From: SXVE01 sp036388895
Lineage (GTDB): Bacteria; Acidobacteriota; Blastocatellia; Pyrinomonadales; Pyrinomonadaceae
DNA: 64,000 nt
Assembly: GCA_036388895.1 (NCBI GenBank)
Contig: DASVQY010000075.1
Location: forward strand, 1-64,000
Direction: 5' to 3'
A program made the position numbers and the translations under genes. The first letter of the stretch is position 1. Each line of letters opens with the position of its first letter. Of this stretch, positions 15,696 through 25,165 are shown one piece after another. A model generated the notes under the pieces. That model ran no database searches. It saw only the letters and a program-made list of their open reading frames with translations, and was not told the origin of the DNA.

Positions 15696-16388
15696 ATGTG
15701 CGGAAGATTTACACAAACAGCGCCCTGGGAAAAAGTGAAAAAAGAATTCGCCGTTAGAGGTGAACCGGCGGCGGACAAAAAACTGTTCCAGCCGCGTTAT
15801 AACATCGCGCCGATGCAGATCGTTCCGGTCGTGCGGGACGCGGCGAGCGACCGGCAGATTTCGACTTTCAAATGGGGATTGGTTCCGTCGTGGTCGAAAA
15901 ATGCGGAAATCGGTAATCGAATGATCAACGCCCGCGCCGAAACAATCACTGAAAAACCGTCTTTTCGTGAAGCTTTTCGCAACCGCAGATGCATCATCCC
16001 GGCTAGTGGTTTTTATGAATGGCAGAAAACGGAAAAAGGCGCGAAACAGCCATTTTATTTTTATTTGAAGGAAAGGGAAGTATTCGGATTCGCCGGACTT
16101 TGGGAAGAATGGATTGATAAAGAATCAGGCGAACTGCTGGAAACCTGCACGATTATCACAACCGAAGCAAACGAAGTATTAAAACCGGTTCACGACCGGA
16201 TGCCTGTAATTCTAAAACCAGAAGATTACGATCAGTGGCTTGACTTGAAGGAAAAGAATACTGACAAACTTCAAAAGTTGCTTGTTCCTTACATAGCAAA
16301 AGAAATGGATTTGCATCCGGTCAGCCGAAGCGTCAATGTTATTACTACTAACAACGCTGAATTGATAGCTCCGATTAACAGTTTGTAA
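15696..16388 (+). CDS. yedK: SOS response-associated peptidase YedK/HMCES (SRAP)
   Basis: A 230-residue complete SRAP protein. C2 (MCGRF) becomes the catalytic residue after Met removal and forms a thiazolidine crosslink with abasic sites in single-stranded DNA. N36 (RYNIAP), E108 (GFYEW) and H166 (PVHDRMP) complete the active site. It protects abasic sites at stalled forks. It is followed by an acetyltransferase after 5 bp, so they are probably co-transcribed. The sequence matches the family over its full length. Confidence 0.95.
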   Translation: MCGRFTQTAPWEKVKKEFAVRGEPAADKKLFQPRYNIAPMQIVPVVRDAASDRQISTFKWGLVPSWSKNAEIGNRMINARAETITEKPSFREAFRNRRCIIPASGFYEWQKTEKGAKQPFYFYLKEREVFGFAGLWEEWIDKESGELLETCTIITTEANEVLKPVHDRMPVILKPEDYDQWLDLKEKNTDKLQKLLVPYIAKEMDLHPVSRSVNVITTNNAELIAPINSL

Positions 16389-16393
16389 GCTTT

Positions 16394-16885
16394 ATGAAAT
16401 ATCAGGTAAATGGAGAGATAGTTGAAGTTATTACCTATAAGAATGAATATCGAAGGGATTTTGAGCGACTTAATCTCGAATGGATTGAAAAATTCTTTGA
16501 TCTTGAGGATGCAGATAAGGCGGTTTTTGCAGACCCATCAGGAAAAATCATAGCTCCCGGCGGGCAAATATATTTTGTTCTTGAAAATGGTCAGGTAAAG
16601 GGAACTTGCGCCGTATTAAAAATAAGCGACGCTTCTTACGAATTAGCTAAGATGGCTGTAATACCATCAGCGCAAGGAAAAGGCTTTGGAGATTTGTTAA
16701 TGAATGCGGCAATCGCATTTGCAAAAGAAAAGGGAGCTTCTGAGCTGATACTCTCAACGAACACAAAGCTGCAATCAGCAATTAAATTATATGAAAAGCA
16801 CGGTTTCAAAACACTTCCCATTATTTCTGATAACCGTTATAAACGTGTTGATATAATGATGCGTTTGCCGCTTCCGAAAAAGTAA
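16394..16885 (+). CDS. GNAT family N-acetyltransferase
   Basis: A 163-residue GNAT enzyme. The acetyl-CoA site motif A is MAVIPSAQGKGFGDLLM at about 93-109, and AIKLYEKHGFKTLP near the end is motif B. Such enzymes with an N-terminal WIEKFF stretch resemble those annotated as acting on amino acids or small amines; the substrate is open. It lies 5 bp after yedK. Confidence 0.9.
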   Translation: MKYQVNGEIVEVITYKNEYRRDFERLNLEWIEKFFDLEDADKAVFADPSGKIIAPGGQIYFVLENGQVKGTCAVLKISDASYELAKMAVIPSAQGKGFGDLLMNAAIAFAKEKGASELILSTNTKLQSAIKLYEKHGFKTLPIISDNRYKRVDIMMRLPLPKK

Positions 16886-17065
16886 GACCCGGATTTGTTC
16901 TTATAAATAAAACTAAGGGAAACAATTATATTCAACGAGCCGGCAGGTCTTGTGAATCAATAGTAGAAGTTTTGCCAACAAATCAGTTCGGTTTTTCCTT
17001 TCTGTCCTTTTTCTTTATTAGCCGCGTCACTTCGAGCGCGCCGGCTGTGCCGGTAATAAATAACA

Positions 17066-17139
17066 CAGGGCGTTTCAACGTTCTTGTCAGCGTCCTCTCG
17101 AATGCACAAAACAATAATAAAGGACGCTGAAACGCCCTG
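17066..17139. repeat. Imperfect palindrome with a 12-nt internal duplication
   Basis: CAGGGCGTTTCA and GCGTCC on the left (17066-17077 and 17090-17095, separated by 12 extra nt) pair with GGACGCTGAAACGCCCTG on the right (17122-17139). A small CCGGC/GCCGG hairpin sits at 17041-17053. The 358-bp gap 16886-17243 shows no gene; a 68-codon minus frame here arises from the palindrome. Confidence 0.5.
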
Positions 17140-17243
17140 ATCAGTAATTTCATTTATTTCCACGCGCTGAAGCGGTGTGGTTAAAGGGAATCATCGGCGA
17201 GCGATTTCTACTTCTGATTCGCATAGGTTTTGTTATCTACAAA

Positions 17244-17855
17244 ATGGAAACTCTGATATTAGTCATTGAAATTATCGCAATCTTAGTTTTCGCCTACTCG
17301 GGCGTTATTCAAGCTCATCGAAACGGATTCGATTTTGTCGGTGTTCTGACCATTGCTTTAGTAACTGCGTTCGGGGGCGGGACTCTTCGCGATGTTCTGC
17401 TGGGACATCATCCGCTCTACTGGATAGAGCATTGGGAGTTTCTAGTTTATATATCAGTGCTGTCACCGGTAGCAATCGTGTTATTACGATTCAACAAGGA
17501 TTTTTCGAGTCGTAATACTTTAATGCTGATTGACGCGCTCGGTTTAGGCTTATTTACCGCGTCCGGTGTCAGCATCGCATTAGAGATGAAAACCCCGATT
17601 TTGCTGGCAGCTATGATTGGCGTTGTTACGGCAACCTTCGGCGGCGTTTTGCGTGATATTATGTGCAATCAAAAACCGCAACTTTTTCAACCGACTGAAC
17701 CGCTTTATGCCACCTGCGCCTTTCTTGGCGCTTGGATTTATATTTTACTTGTTCAGCTAAATTTCCTGCCATCATTTGCTTTGGTGATTTGCGTCGCGGC
17801 TACATTTTTATTTCGCATCGCGGCTGTTAGACTTAATTTGAAATTGCCCTTTTAA
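17244..17855 (+). CDS. TRIC cation channel family protein (UPF0126/YicG)
   Basis: A 203-residue membrane protein with the internal repeat of the family: ALVTAFGGGTLRDVLLG in the first half and GVVTATFGGVLRDIM in the second, each a bent helix with GG near the middle, six to seven helices in all. Prokaryotic TRIC homologues form trimeric K+-selective channels. A GTG at 17175 extends the frame by 23 residues, but the ATG at 17244 gives the normal family length. Confidence 0.9.
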   Translation: METLILVIEIIAILVFAYSGVIQAHRNGFDFVGVLTIALVTAFGGGTLRDVLLGHHPLYWIEHWEFLVYISVLSPVAIVLLRFNKDFSSRNTLMLIDALGLGLFTASGVSIALEMKTPILLAAMIGVVTATFGGVLRDIMCNQKPQLFQPTEPLYATCAFLGAWIYILLVQLNFLPSFALVICVAATFLFRIAAVRLNLKLPF

Positions 17856-17953
17856 AGACTTTTTATCAGCGGTGTAATATATAGTTTTCCTTTCTTACTG
17901 ATTCAATGACTTAAATCTAATTTCAGAAACAACCCGGTTCGAGCTTTTTAGAT

Positions 17954-18409
17954 ATGATGCAGGCATCAAGTTTCATTAAAGAAGAAATAAAAATTCGGCA
18001 GGCGGATGACTCAGACGCGAACGCACTCGCTGCACTTGTTGCCGAACGCGGATTTGACTACCCGACTGAAATTTCTCTTGTGCGCCAGCGGTTAAGCGAC
18101 CTGATTCGCGCGGGCGATTGTATTCTCGTTGCCGTTTATGACTCAAAGGTAATCGGAATGGCGCTTTTGCACCGGACACGCTTTCTTCACCGCACGCCGG
18201 ACGGACGCATCGTGTCGTTAGTGATTTCCGAAACATACCGCGGTCGCGGCGTCGGCGCACGGCTAATCGAAGCGGCAGAGTCAGTTTTCCGCAGTTGGGG
18301 TTGTGGGCGCGTCGAGGTTACAAGCGGCGCGGCGCGTGAGGCGGCGCACAGATTTTATATGCGCGCCGGTTATTCCGAGCAACCGAAAAGATTTATAAAA
18401 TTGCTATAA
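17954..18409 (+). CDS. GNAT family N-acetyltransferase
   Basis: A 151-residue GNAT enzyme. IRQADDSDANALAAL is a typical N-terminal part, VSLVISETYRGRGVG-like (ISETYRGRGVGARLIE) is the acetyl-CoA loop, and AAREAAHRFYMRAGY is the C-terminal motif. Related proteins act on aminoglycosides or amino acids, but this cannot be read here. GC content is somewhat higher than that of the neighbours. Confidence 0.9.
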   Translation: MMQASSFIKEEIKIRQADDSDANALAALVAERGFDYPTEISLVRQRLSDLIRAGDCILVAVYDSKVIGMALLHRTRFLHRTPDGRIVSLVISETYRGRGVGARLIEAAESVFRSWGCGRVEVTSGAAREAAHRFYMRAGYSEQPKRFIKLL

Positions 18410-18491
18410 AAGCCGCGCCTGACAATCAATGGACACGAGGCGCGAACATCTGCGCTCTTAACAATCGTTGCTCGTTAAATAATGTGAGAAG

Positions 18492-18962
18492 ATGATGGGA
18501 ATTTCAATTATAAATTACTCTTCAATACATCAATCTGCCATTCGACGAATTCTTGAAAACATCGGCTGGGCAGAGCAATACATCGTCGCTGCCGAACAAA
18601 ATGCCGAACTTTTCGTCTCTGAATCCGGATGTGTATGGTGTTTATGTAGCAACCGTCCGAGATTCTGCGGCTGGCTTCATTTACGTTCAATTTTATGAAT
18701 GGAATCGGCTGGCGCAAATTCAAGATTTGGCTGTCGAACCAAGTTACCAGCGACAAGGCATAGCTTCAGAGTTCGTCAGACGCGCGGAAAATTTTGCGCT
18801 GCAAAAACGTGCGCGGGGAATATACGTTGACACCCCGACTCTAAACCAAAAAGGACGCGGTTTTTATGAAGCCATAGGTTACGGCTTCGGATACGAAATG
18901 CCCGATACTACGAGGACAATCTTGACGGCGTAACTTGCCAGAAATTCTTCTCCGACGATTAA
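18492..18962 (+). pseudogene. GNAT N-acetyltransferase broken by two frameshifts
   Basis: The start (ISIINYSSIHQSAIRRILEN then IGWAEQYIVAAEQNAELF) is in one frame. From NPDVYGVYVATVRDSAAGF on, through LAVEPSYQRQGIASEF, TPTLNQKGRGFYEAIGYGFG and YEM, it continues in a second. The expected C-terminus, RYYEDNLDGVTCQKFFSDD and a TAA at 18960-18962, is in a third. One shift lies at about 18615-18630 and the other at about 18900. Joined, the pieces make one complete GNAT. It is either a young pseudogene or carries sequencing indels. Confidence 0.75.
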
Positions 18963-19159
18963 ACGGTGCATAACAGATTGATGCAGCGAAGGCGGAAACA
19001 GCGATTTTCTTATAAACTTCCGGTAACATTTACGCCGTCAACATAAACTACCTGAATAAGTTCAGTAGTTTCATATTTTCCGGCAAGTTCGGCAAGAGCC
19101 CGGTTTGGGCAGTCATATTCTTCAAAAAATTATCGGCTAAAACGTCAATTGTTTCTTTT

Positions 19160-21589
19160 CTAAACGTTAAAGGCGCGAATCGCAGCAGACAATTCCGCTT
19201 CCAGTCTTTGTCTTTCCACTCCCAATGCTTTTCGTTCGATTTCGATTGCTTCGAGCCGCGTCTCCTGCTCATTGGCTTTGGTAATATAACGAGCGATCAG
19301 TGTTTTGGCTTCCGGTGTTTTCGATAATGCTTCGATATTTTCGCGAAGGCGTTTTTGGTCGTCGCTGATTTTTTCTTCTTCGTCTTCAAACGATTGAATT
19401 TTCGCGTCAATTTGATTGATTTGTATTCGTAAATCAATCAGTTTCTCAAGCCGCTGTTTTGTTTCCGCATTTATATAACGGCGAGTTAAAAACATTTCCA
19501 AATCGGCGCGCGAAAGATTTGTCAGAGCATAAGAATCCATCAAAGCCTGTTGTTCGGCGACTGTAAATTCCTTTTTGGCATAAGCGCCCAGCTCGACCTT
19601 ATAACGGTAATATCGCTGCGTTGTTATTTCCGGTTTTGGAGTCTCGTCCGTTAATTGCCAGCCTTGCCGCACCGGGTATTCGATATAAACAACGCGCGGG
19701 CGCTCAGTTTGATTTTGTATCGTATAAGTTTTGTGTTCCTGCCGGAAATAATGAACCTGGAACACCCCGTTTAAGATTTTAATCAGTTTTGCGGGCGTGC
19801 TGTCCGCGTCCTGACGAACGGTTACAAGCGTTCCCAAATCGAGAGCGTAGGAAATAAATCGTTGTTCCTTCGGTTTTAATCTTTCCATCAAAGCCTCGCC
19901 AGCATAAGCATTGCCGTCAAGCACTGTCAGCGAGCCGCCTTCCAGTGTTAAAGAAGTCGTATTGACCAGTTTCATTCCGCCCATCGGTCGGTCGCGTCGA
20001 ACGGCTTCGTTGTAAATTGAAACGCGCTCGCCGTCCATTTTCGTTTGCACAATCGGTATCAACGCAGAACGATCACGCATTACCGTTACGGGCTGCGCGA
20101 TTTTGTATTCAAACAAATCACCGATTTCTTCACCGGTGGCTGCTGTTTCAACACCGGATTTTCCGGTTGTCAACGCATTACTTAGAGATGTTCCTACATT
20201 TGTGCCATCGGCTGTCATAAAGTTTGATTGAGCGCTGCCGGCGTTCAATTGTAAAAGTGACTGTGTGTTCCTTCCATTCAGCGGCAGGCTCTGAACCTGG
20301 CTGGAAGTGACGTCAACCGTTTCTGATACGCTTCCGACCGAAAGCGACAAACGGAGATTGTTGGTTTGCCCGCTGCCGACCTGAACATTTGTAACTCTGA
20401 GGTTTTGAAAGCCGCTGGCGGAAGCTGAAACGGTATAGTTTCCAGCATCTAATTGACCGGTCTGAAAATTTCCTTGTGAATCGGTCGAAAGCGTTTGTTC
20501 GTAACCGGTGGAATTATTCCTAATCGTGACTCTTGTATTAGGAATGACGGCGCCATTAGGGTCGGTGACAATTCCTGAAATTGAGTTGGTCGTATAATTC
20601 GAACTAACGCCATCTTCATAGACCTGCGGGCGAAGCTTCAAATCATTAGGAATCGGAACAATCGGGCGATACCGGAAAAAGGGTTGCTGAATAGGCTGAA
20701 TAAAAGAAATAGGCGTGCCGGAAACAAGTGAAAGCTGCACATCTCGCCAATCTTCATCGCTGACATTATCGACAATCGCCCAGCCTTGAAAAAACGGTTT
20801 GCCCTGTTCGTCCATTACAACACGGTAAGTCGTTTTCCAGATAGGCGCGGCGATAGTATAACTGACAATCATTTCGCGCTGCCCGCTTCCGTCGCTTGTT
20901 ACCGTAATAGTTTTCGCATCGCGCCGCCGCGCCGAGGCTGTTGCATTAGCAAATTCATTGACATCTTTAACCGTTCCGTTTTCAAGCAGCTTTATTGAGC
21001 GAACTTCGGATAAATCGAAGCTTGATATCTCGCCATTGTCGCTTGCTATGACAAGAAATCTGACTTGCCGCGCCGGTTTATCTTTGTCAGCCGGAACTTC
21101 GCGTTTTTCAACCGTTAAAATCGAACCGACTGCCGTCGCGCCGTTTGCGGAAACCAATACTTTGGCTCCCTGTAATTGCGCTAAAACCCCGGCGAGACCG
21201 CCATTTATTCCGTCGGTGACAGCATCAACGGAAAAAGGGATTTCTGCCATTTTTGCAGATGGAGGTGCCGATGAATTGTAAGAAACAGCCCCGATTCTGC
21301 CTTGTCCGAGGTCGAGAACGACCATTGATTTCAAAACATCGTCAACCTGGGACTGCTTAAATGAAAGATTTATTTCCGCATTGCCCGAAACAAAACCGCG
21401 ACGCTCGATATAAGCAACGCCGTTTGAATAAACAATCACGCGCTTGATCGGCAGCGTATTTGAAACTGCTTTGCTCGATTCCGAATTTACATTCATCGGA
21501 ATTGCGGAGGCTTTTTTCAGCGTTCTGATTTGTCCTTGAACCGCAATTGAACACACGAGTATTAAACAGAGAAAGATTTTGCTTCTCAT
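19160..21589 (-). CDS. DUF4139 protein with inserted carboxypeptidase-regulatory-like segment
   Basis: An 809-residue exported protein. A signal peptide is followed by an N-terminal beta domain (KRVIVYSNGVAYIERRG), the first half of DUF4139 (SYTIAAPIWKTTYRV, WAIVDNVSDEDWRDVQL), and then a foreign-looking segment at about 335-450: ISGIVTDPNGAVIPNTRV, an SxxSG-like carboxypeptidase-regulatory beta sandwich, and LPLNGRNTQSLLQL as in the plug region of Oar-type receptors. DUF4139 resumes at about 493 (GEEIGDLFEYKI) and runs to about 690. The end is a coiled coil (DLRIQINQIDAKIQSFEDEE). The start at 21589 has AAAGGA upstream and a proper signal peptide; a longer frame opens at 21676. Function unknown. 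Confidence 0.85.
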   Translation of the reverse strand: MRSKIFLCLILVCSIAVQGQIRTLKKASAIPMNVNSESSKAVSNTLPIKRVIVYSNGVAYIERRGFVSGNAEINLSFKQSQVDDVLKSMVVLDLGQGRIGAVSYNSSAPPSAKMAEIPFSVDAVTDGINGGLAGVLAQLQGAKVLVSANGATAVGSILTVEKREVPADKDKPARQVRFLVIASDNGEISSFDLSEVRSIKLLENGTVKDVNEFANATASARRRDAKTITVTSDGSGQREMIVSYTIAAPIWKTTYRVVMDEQGKPFFQGWAIVDNVSDEDWRDVQLSLVSGTPISFIQPIQQPFFRYRPIVPIPNDLKLRPQVYEDGVSSNYTTNSISGIVTDPNGAVIPNTRVTIRNNSTGYEQTLSTDSQGNFQTGQLDAGNYTVSASASGFQNLRVTNVQVGSGQTNNLRLSLSVGSVSETVDVTSSQVQSLPLNGRNTQSLLQLNAGSAQSNFMTADGTNVGTSLSNALTTGKSGVETAATGEEIGDLFEYKIAQPVTVMRDRSALIPIVQTKMDGERVSIYNEAVRRDRPMGGMKLVNTTSLTLEGGSLTVLDGNAYAGEALMERLKPKEQRFISYALDLGTLVTVRQDADSTPAKLIKILNGVFQVHYFRQEHKTYTIQNQTERPRVVYIEYPVRQGWQLTDETPKPEITTQRYYRYKVELGAYAKKEFTVAEQQALMDSYALTNLSRADLEMFLTRRYINAETKQRLEKLIDLRIQINQIDAKIQSFEDEEEKISDDQKRLRENIEALSKTPEAKTLIARYITKANEQETRLEAIEIERKALGVERQRLEAELSAAIRAFNV

Positions 21590-22130
21590 TCTTTTTATTT
21601 CCTTTATTTTTAATTGTTTTTCAGAAAGTCGTAGTAAAAGATGAGGGAATACAAAAATTTGGTTGCAATTCAACAAAATATAAATTTACCCTCTTTTGCC
21701 TGTTTGCCTGTTTTCTTAATTCTTTACTTTCCTGAATTCCAATCGTAAAACCAAGGGTAAAATGTGAGAAGTTTTATGCTCCTTCTTTTGATAGTTTTCA
21801 TACTGTGCCAGTCGCTTGTTTCTATTATTTCTTTTCGCAGGTTGCGAACATAACATTTCCCGAAACGGCATATTGCAAAGATTTTTGAACACTTGAATAG
21901 AAAAAACCAATTACAAGCAAGTTTTTCTCTAAGCATAATCCTTGCGGCGGGTTAAGAGAAAAAGTATTTCATTGTTTGTAATATTGCTCCATTTATCTCC
22001 GCAACTCAGGGTTCTAAATCTTTTGCATTATATAAAATTCCGGTTCAGGGAACTTTTTTGCCGGTTGTGGTGTCTAAGCAGAAAAACCCGCGGATTTTTT
22101 GTTTCAATTACAAAAAATTAGGAGAAAGTT
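21590..22130. other. Divergent intergenic region
   Basis: 541 bp between the divergent DUF4139 and VIT-VWA-TonB genes. It is A/T-rich, and short minus-strand frames at 21716-21936 have no coding character. It should hold both promoters, but I see no convincing -35/-10 pair or operator. Confidence 0.4.
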
Positions 22131-24866
22131 ATGCAAAAAATTACTCTTTTGCTGGTGATATTACTTTGCTCAATTTCCGCTTTCGCACAAACAGAAGGGA
22201 CGCTCGAAGCCTTCGGCAAAAGCGGTAAGTCCCTCGGCGCGAGTCCGCTCAAACACACTTTTGTCAAAGCGGACATCAGCGGTTTTCTTGCGCGCGTGAA
22301 AGTTACGCAAGAATTTGAAAACAAATTCAATCAGCCGATTGAAGCAGTTTATAAGTTTCCTCTCCCTGAAAATTCAGCGGTTGACGATATGACGATGCTC
22401 ATCGGAACGCGGACAATTCGCGGCAGGATTATGCGGAGAGAAGAAGCCCGAAGGGTTTATGAAACGGCGAAAACAGAGGGAAAAACCGCAAGTCTCTTAG
22501 ATCAGGAACGACCGAACATTTTCACGCAAGCCGTCTCTAACATTTTGCCGAATGAAAAAATCACAGTCGAAATCAGTTATGTCGAAACTTTGAAATACGA
22601 AGATGGCGAATATGAGTTTGTTTTTCCGATGACTGTCGCACCGCGTTATATTCCGGCGTCGGTCAAAGATGCGGCAAAAATTTCACCACCGGTCGCTAAG
22701 ACACGCGCCGGTCACGACGTCTCAATGGAAATAAATCTCGACGCGGGCGTTCCGGTCGAAGTAATTCGCTCTAATTCACACGAAATCATCGTACTGAATT
22801 CGGCTCCGCATCGGGCGAAAGTTTCTCTCAAAAATGAAAACGAAATTCCGAACAAAGATTTCGTTTTGCGTTACGACGTAACCGGAAAACGAATCGAAAA
22901 CGCTGTTTTGACTCATCGAGATGAACGCGGAGGGTTCTTTACGTTAATTTTGCAGCCACCCGATCAACTCGCCGCAGAAGACATTACACCGAAGGAAATC
23001 GTATTCGTACTTGACACATCTGGCTCGATGTCAGGTTTTCCGATTGAGAAAGCCAAAGAAGCGATGAAGTTGTCTCTGGACAATCTCTACCCGGACGACA
23101 CTTTTAATTTGATAACTTTTGCCGGCGAGACGGCAGTTCTTTTCGATAAACCCGTTCCGGCAACACAAGCCAATCTTGAAAAAGCGCAGGAGTTTCTGGC
23201 TTCGCGCAGCGGAGCCGGCGGAACGGAGATGATGACGGCAATAAAAGCCGCGCTTGCACCTTCGGACGCTCAAGACCACATTCGCATCGTTTGTTTTATG
23301 ACCGACGGCGAAGTCGGAAATGACGCGGAAATCATCAGCGAAGTGCAAAAATACAAAAACGCGCGAGTTTTTTCGTTCGGCATCGGAAGCTCGGTTAATC
23401 GTTATCTGCTCAGTAAAATCGCCGAAGAAGGTCGTGGCGAAGCCGAATTTATAGCATTAACGGACGACGGCTCAAAAGCAGCGAAACGATTTTACGAGCG
23501 CGTCAGGACTCCACTTCTAACCGACGTTTCGATTGATTGGAACGGTTTGCCGGTTGCGGACATTTACCCGAATCGCATCAATGATTTGTTTTCGGCGAAA
23601 CCCGTAATCCTTCACGGACGTTATACGAAAGGCGCAAGCGGCGCGATTCGCCTCAAAGGAAAAGTCGCAGGGCAGGAGCTGGTGCGGGAAATTCCGGTTG
23701 TTTTTCCAGAAACTGAAAGCGGTAATGACGTTTTGGCGACGCTTTGGGCACGAACCAGAATTGATGATTTGACGAAGCAGGATTACCAAGGCGTTCAGGA
23801 AGGCAAGGCGAAAAAAGAAGTTCAAGACACGATTACACAGATTGGACTTGAATACCGGCTTTTGTCGCAATTTACTTCATTTGTCGCGGTGGAAGAAAAG
23901 GTTGTGAATTATCAAGGAAAACCGAAACGAGTTGATGTTCCTATTGAGTTTCCGGAAGGAATGAACAGGGAAACTACTCTCGGCGATGATGAAGTTGTAA
24001 CTGTATCAAGTTCAAATGCAACTGTTGACGTCTCTTCAAATTCGATAAGTACGCTTTCAGTAAAAGGAAGAAATTCAGTAGCACAAAGAAGTAAAAAATT
24101 AACAGGTTCCGGTCGCGGTTCCGGAAGGGGAAGCGGAATCGGATACGGTTCTGGTAACGGAGTGGGAGCCGCGCCTCCACCTCCCCCGCCGGCAAAAGCT
24201 ATTTCATCCGGTGTAATAAACGGAAAAGCTCAGAGTTTGCCGAGACCGCAATATCCTGCGGCGGCGCAGGCGATTCGGGCAAGCGGCGCGGTCAGCATCC
24301 GGGTTACGATTGATGAAAGCGGCGATGTTATTTCCGCTTCGGCTGTCTCCGGTCATCCGCTTCTTCGCACGGCAGCGGAACAAGCGGCGCGAAACGCGAA
24401 ATTTGCTCCGTCGCTGTTATCAGGACAGCCTGTAAAGGTTACAGGTGTAGTCGTTTATAATTTTTCAAATCCGCAGGAACCGGAAAATATAAACGTTTCT
24501 ATCGGCGAAATTAGTCTGCCGGCGAGCGAAGAAAAAACGTCCATATCCATACCGCCGGAAGTTTTGAAACAGCGAACGCTTGCCGAAAAGCTTCACGTTT
24601 GGGTTTATGCGCTCGCGGAGCGTTTGCGAAAAAGCGAAACAAATCAAACGACGAATGAAGCGAAATTTGTAAGAGACGGAAAAGCCGAACTGCAGATTCA
24701 ATTTTCTAATAAAACGCCCGAAGCGGTAGAGCGATTAAAACAACTCGGCTTTGAAATCTTGGAAAATAAGCAAAGTAAGATTATCATCGGTCGAATTGCA
24801 GTCGAGAAAATCGCGGCTGTGGCGGAAATTGCCGAAGTGCAGTATGTTTTGCCGAAGGTAAAGTGA
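22131..24866 (+). CDS. VIT-VWA-TonB C-terminal fusion protein
   Basis: A 911-residue exported protein. Signal peptide (1-20); VIT domain about 40-165 (VTQEFENKFNQPIEAVYKF, GRIMRREEARRVYE); VWA domain about 285-465 with an intact MIDAS DTSGS at 295-299 and MTDGEVGND; a Gly/Ser-rich linker (GRGSGRGSGIGYG) and proline run; a TonB C-terminal domain at about 705-785 (RPQYPAAAQAIRASGAV and KVTGVVVYNF); and a C-terminal domain with LKQLGFEILENKQ. VIT-VWA proteins are adhesion or scaffold modules; TonB_C normally contacts outer-membrane receptors, but here there is no ExbBD and no N-terminal anchor apart from the signal. Strong ribosome site AGGAG 8 nt before the ATG. Confidence 0.9.
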   Translation: MQKITLLLVILLCSISAFAQTEGTLEAFGKSGKSLGASPLKHTFVKADISGFLARVKVTQEFENKFNQPIEAVYKFPLPENSAVDDMTMLIGTRTIRGRIMRREEARRVYETAKTEGKTASLLDQERPNIFTQAVSNILPNEKITVEISYVETLKYEDGEYEFVFPMTVAPRYIPASVKDAAKISPPVAKTRAGHDVSMEINLDAGVPVEVIRSNSHEIIVLNSAPHRAKVSLKNENEIPNKDFVLRYDVTGKRIENAVLTHRDERGGFFTLILQPPDQLAAEDITPKEIVFVLDTSGSMSGFPIEKAKEAMKLSLDNLYPDDTFNLITFAGETAVLFDKPVPATQANLEKAQEFLASRSGAGGTEMMTAIKAALAPSDAQDHIRIVCFMTDGEVGNDAEIISEVQKYKNARVFSFGIGSSVNRYLLSKIAEEGRGEAEFIALTDDGSKAAKRFYERVRTPLLTDVSIDWNGLPVADIYPNRINDLFSAKPVILHGRYTKGASGAIRLKGKVAGQELVREIPVVFPETESGNDVLATLWARTRIDDLTKQDYQGVQEGKAKKEVQDTITQIGLEYRLLSQFTSFVAVEEKVVNYQGKPKRVDVPIEFPEGMNRETTLGDDEVVTVSSSNATVDVSSNSISTLSVKGRNSVAQRSKKLTGSGRGSGRGSGIGYGSGNGVGAAPPPPPPAKAISSGVINGKAQSLPRPQYPAAAQAIRASGAVSIRVTIDESGDVISASAVSGHPLLRTAAEQAARNAKFAPSLLSGQPVKVTGVVVYNFSNPQEPENINVSIGEISLPASEEKTSISIPPEVLKQRTLAEKLHVWVYALAERLRKSETNQTTNEAKFVRDGKAELQIQFSNKTPEAVERLKQLGFEILENKQSKIIIGRIAVEKIAAVAEIAEVQYVLPKVK

Positions 24867-24883
24867 TTTTCAGTAAAGGAACA

Positions 24884-24946
24884 ATAAAATACGCGGATTA
24901 AACAGATAGATCAAAAACGAAATTTCGATTAATCAGCGCATTTTAT
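24884..24946. repeat. Palindrome after the VIT-VWA-TonB gene
   Basis: ATAAAATACGCGGATTAA (24884-24901) and TTAATCAGCGCATTTTAT (24929-24946) pair with two mismatches around a 27-nt loop. It may serve as a terminator. The rest of 24867-25165 shows nothing I can support. Confidence 0.5.
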
Positions 24947-25165
24947 CGGTTCAAATCAAACTCCATTAAACGTCGGTTCACGGGGCGAATTGTCCTAAGG
25001 CGAAATTTCATAAAGCCGTAAGATGTAAGATTTATAAGTTTCACAAATGAGACATTGAGAATAGATGGTAAATCGCGCACGAGTTTGCGGCAAAACGATT
25101 GACTTTTCTTTTCAAAGTCCATAAATAATCATATTGCAAAACAATTGAAACCTCTTATTTAACTG

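Noticed and set aside
16957..17163. 68-codon minus frame
   Set aside because: The translation comes from the palindrome at 17066-17139 and simple repeats, not from a protein family.
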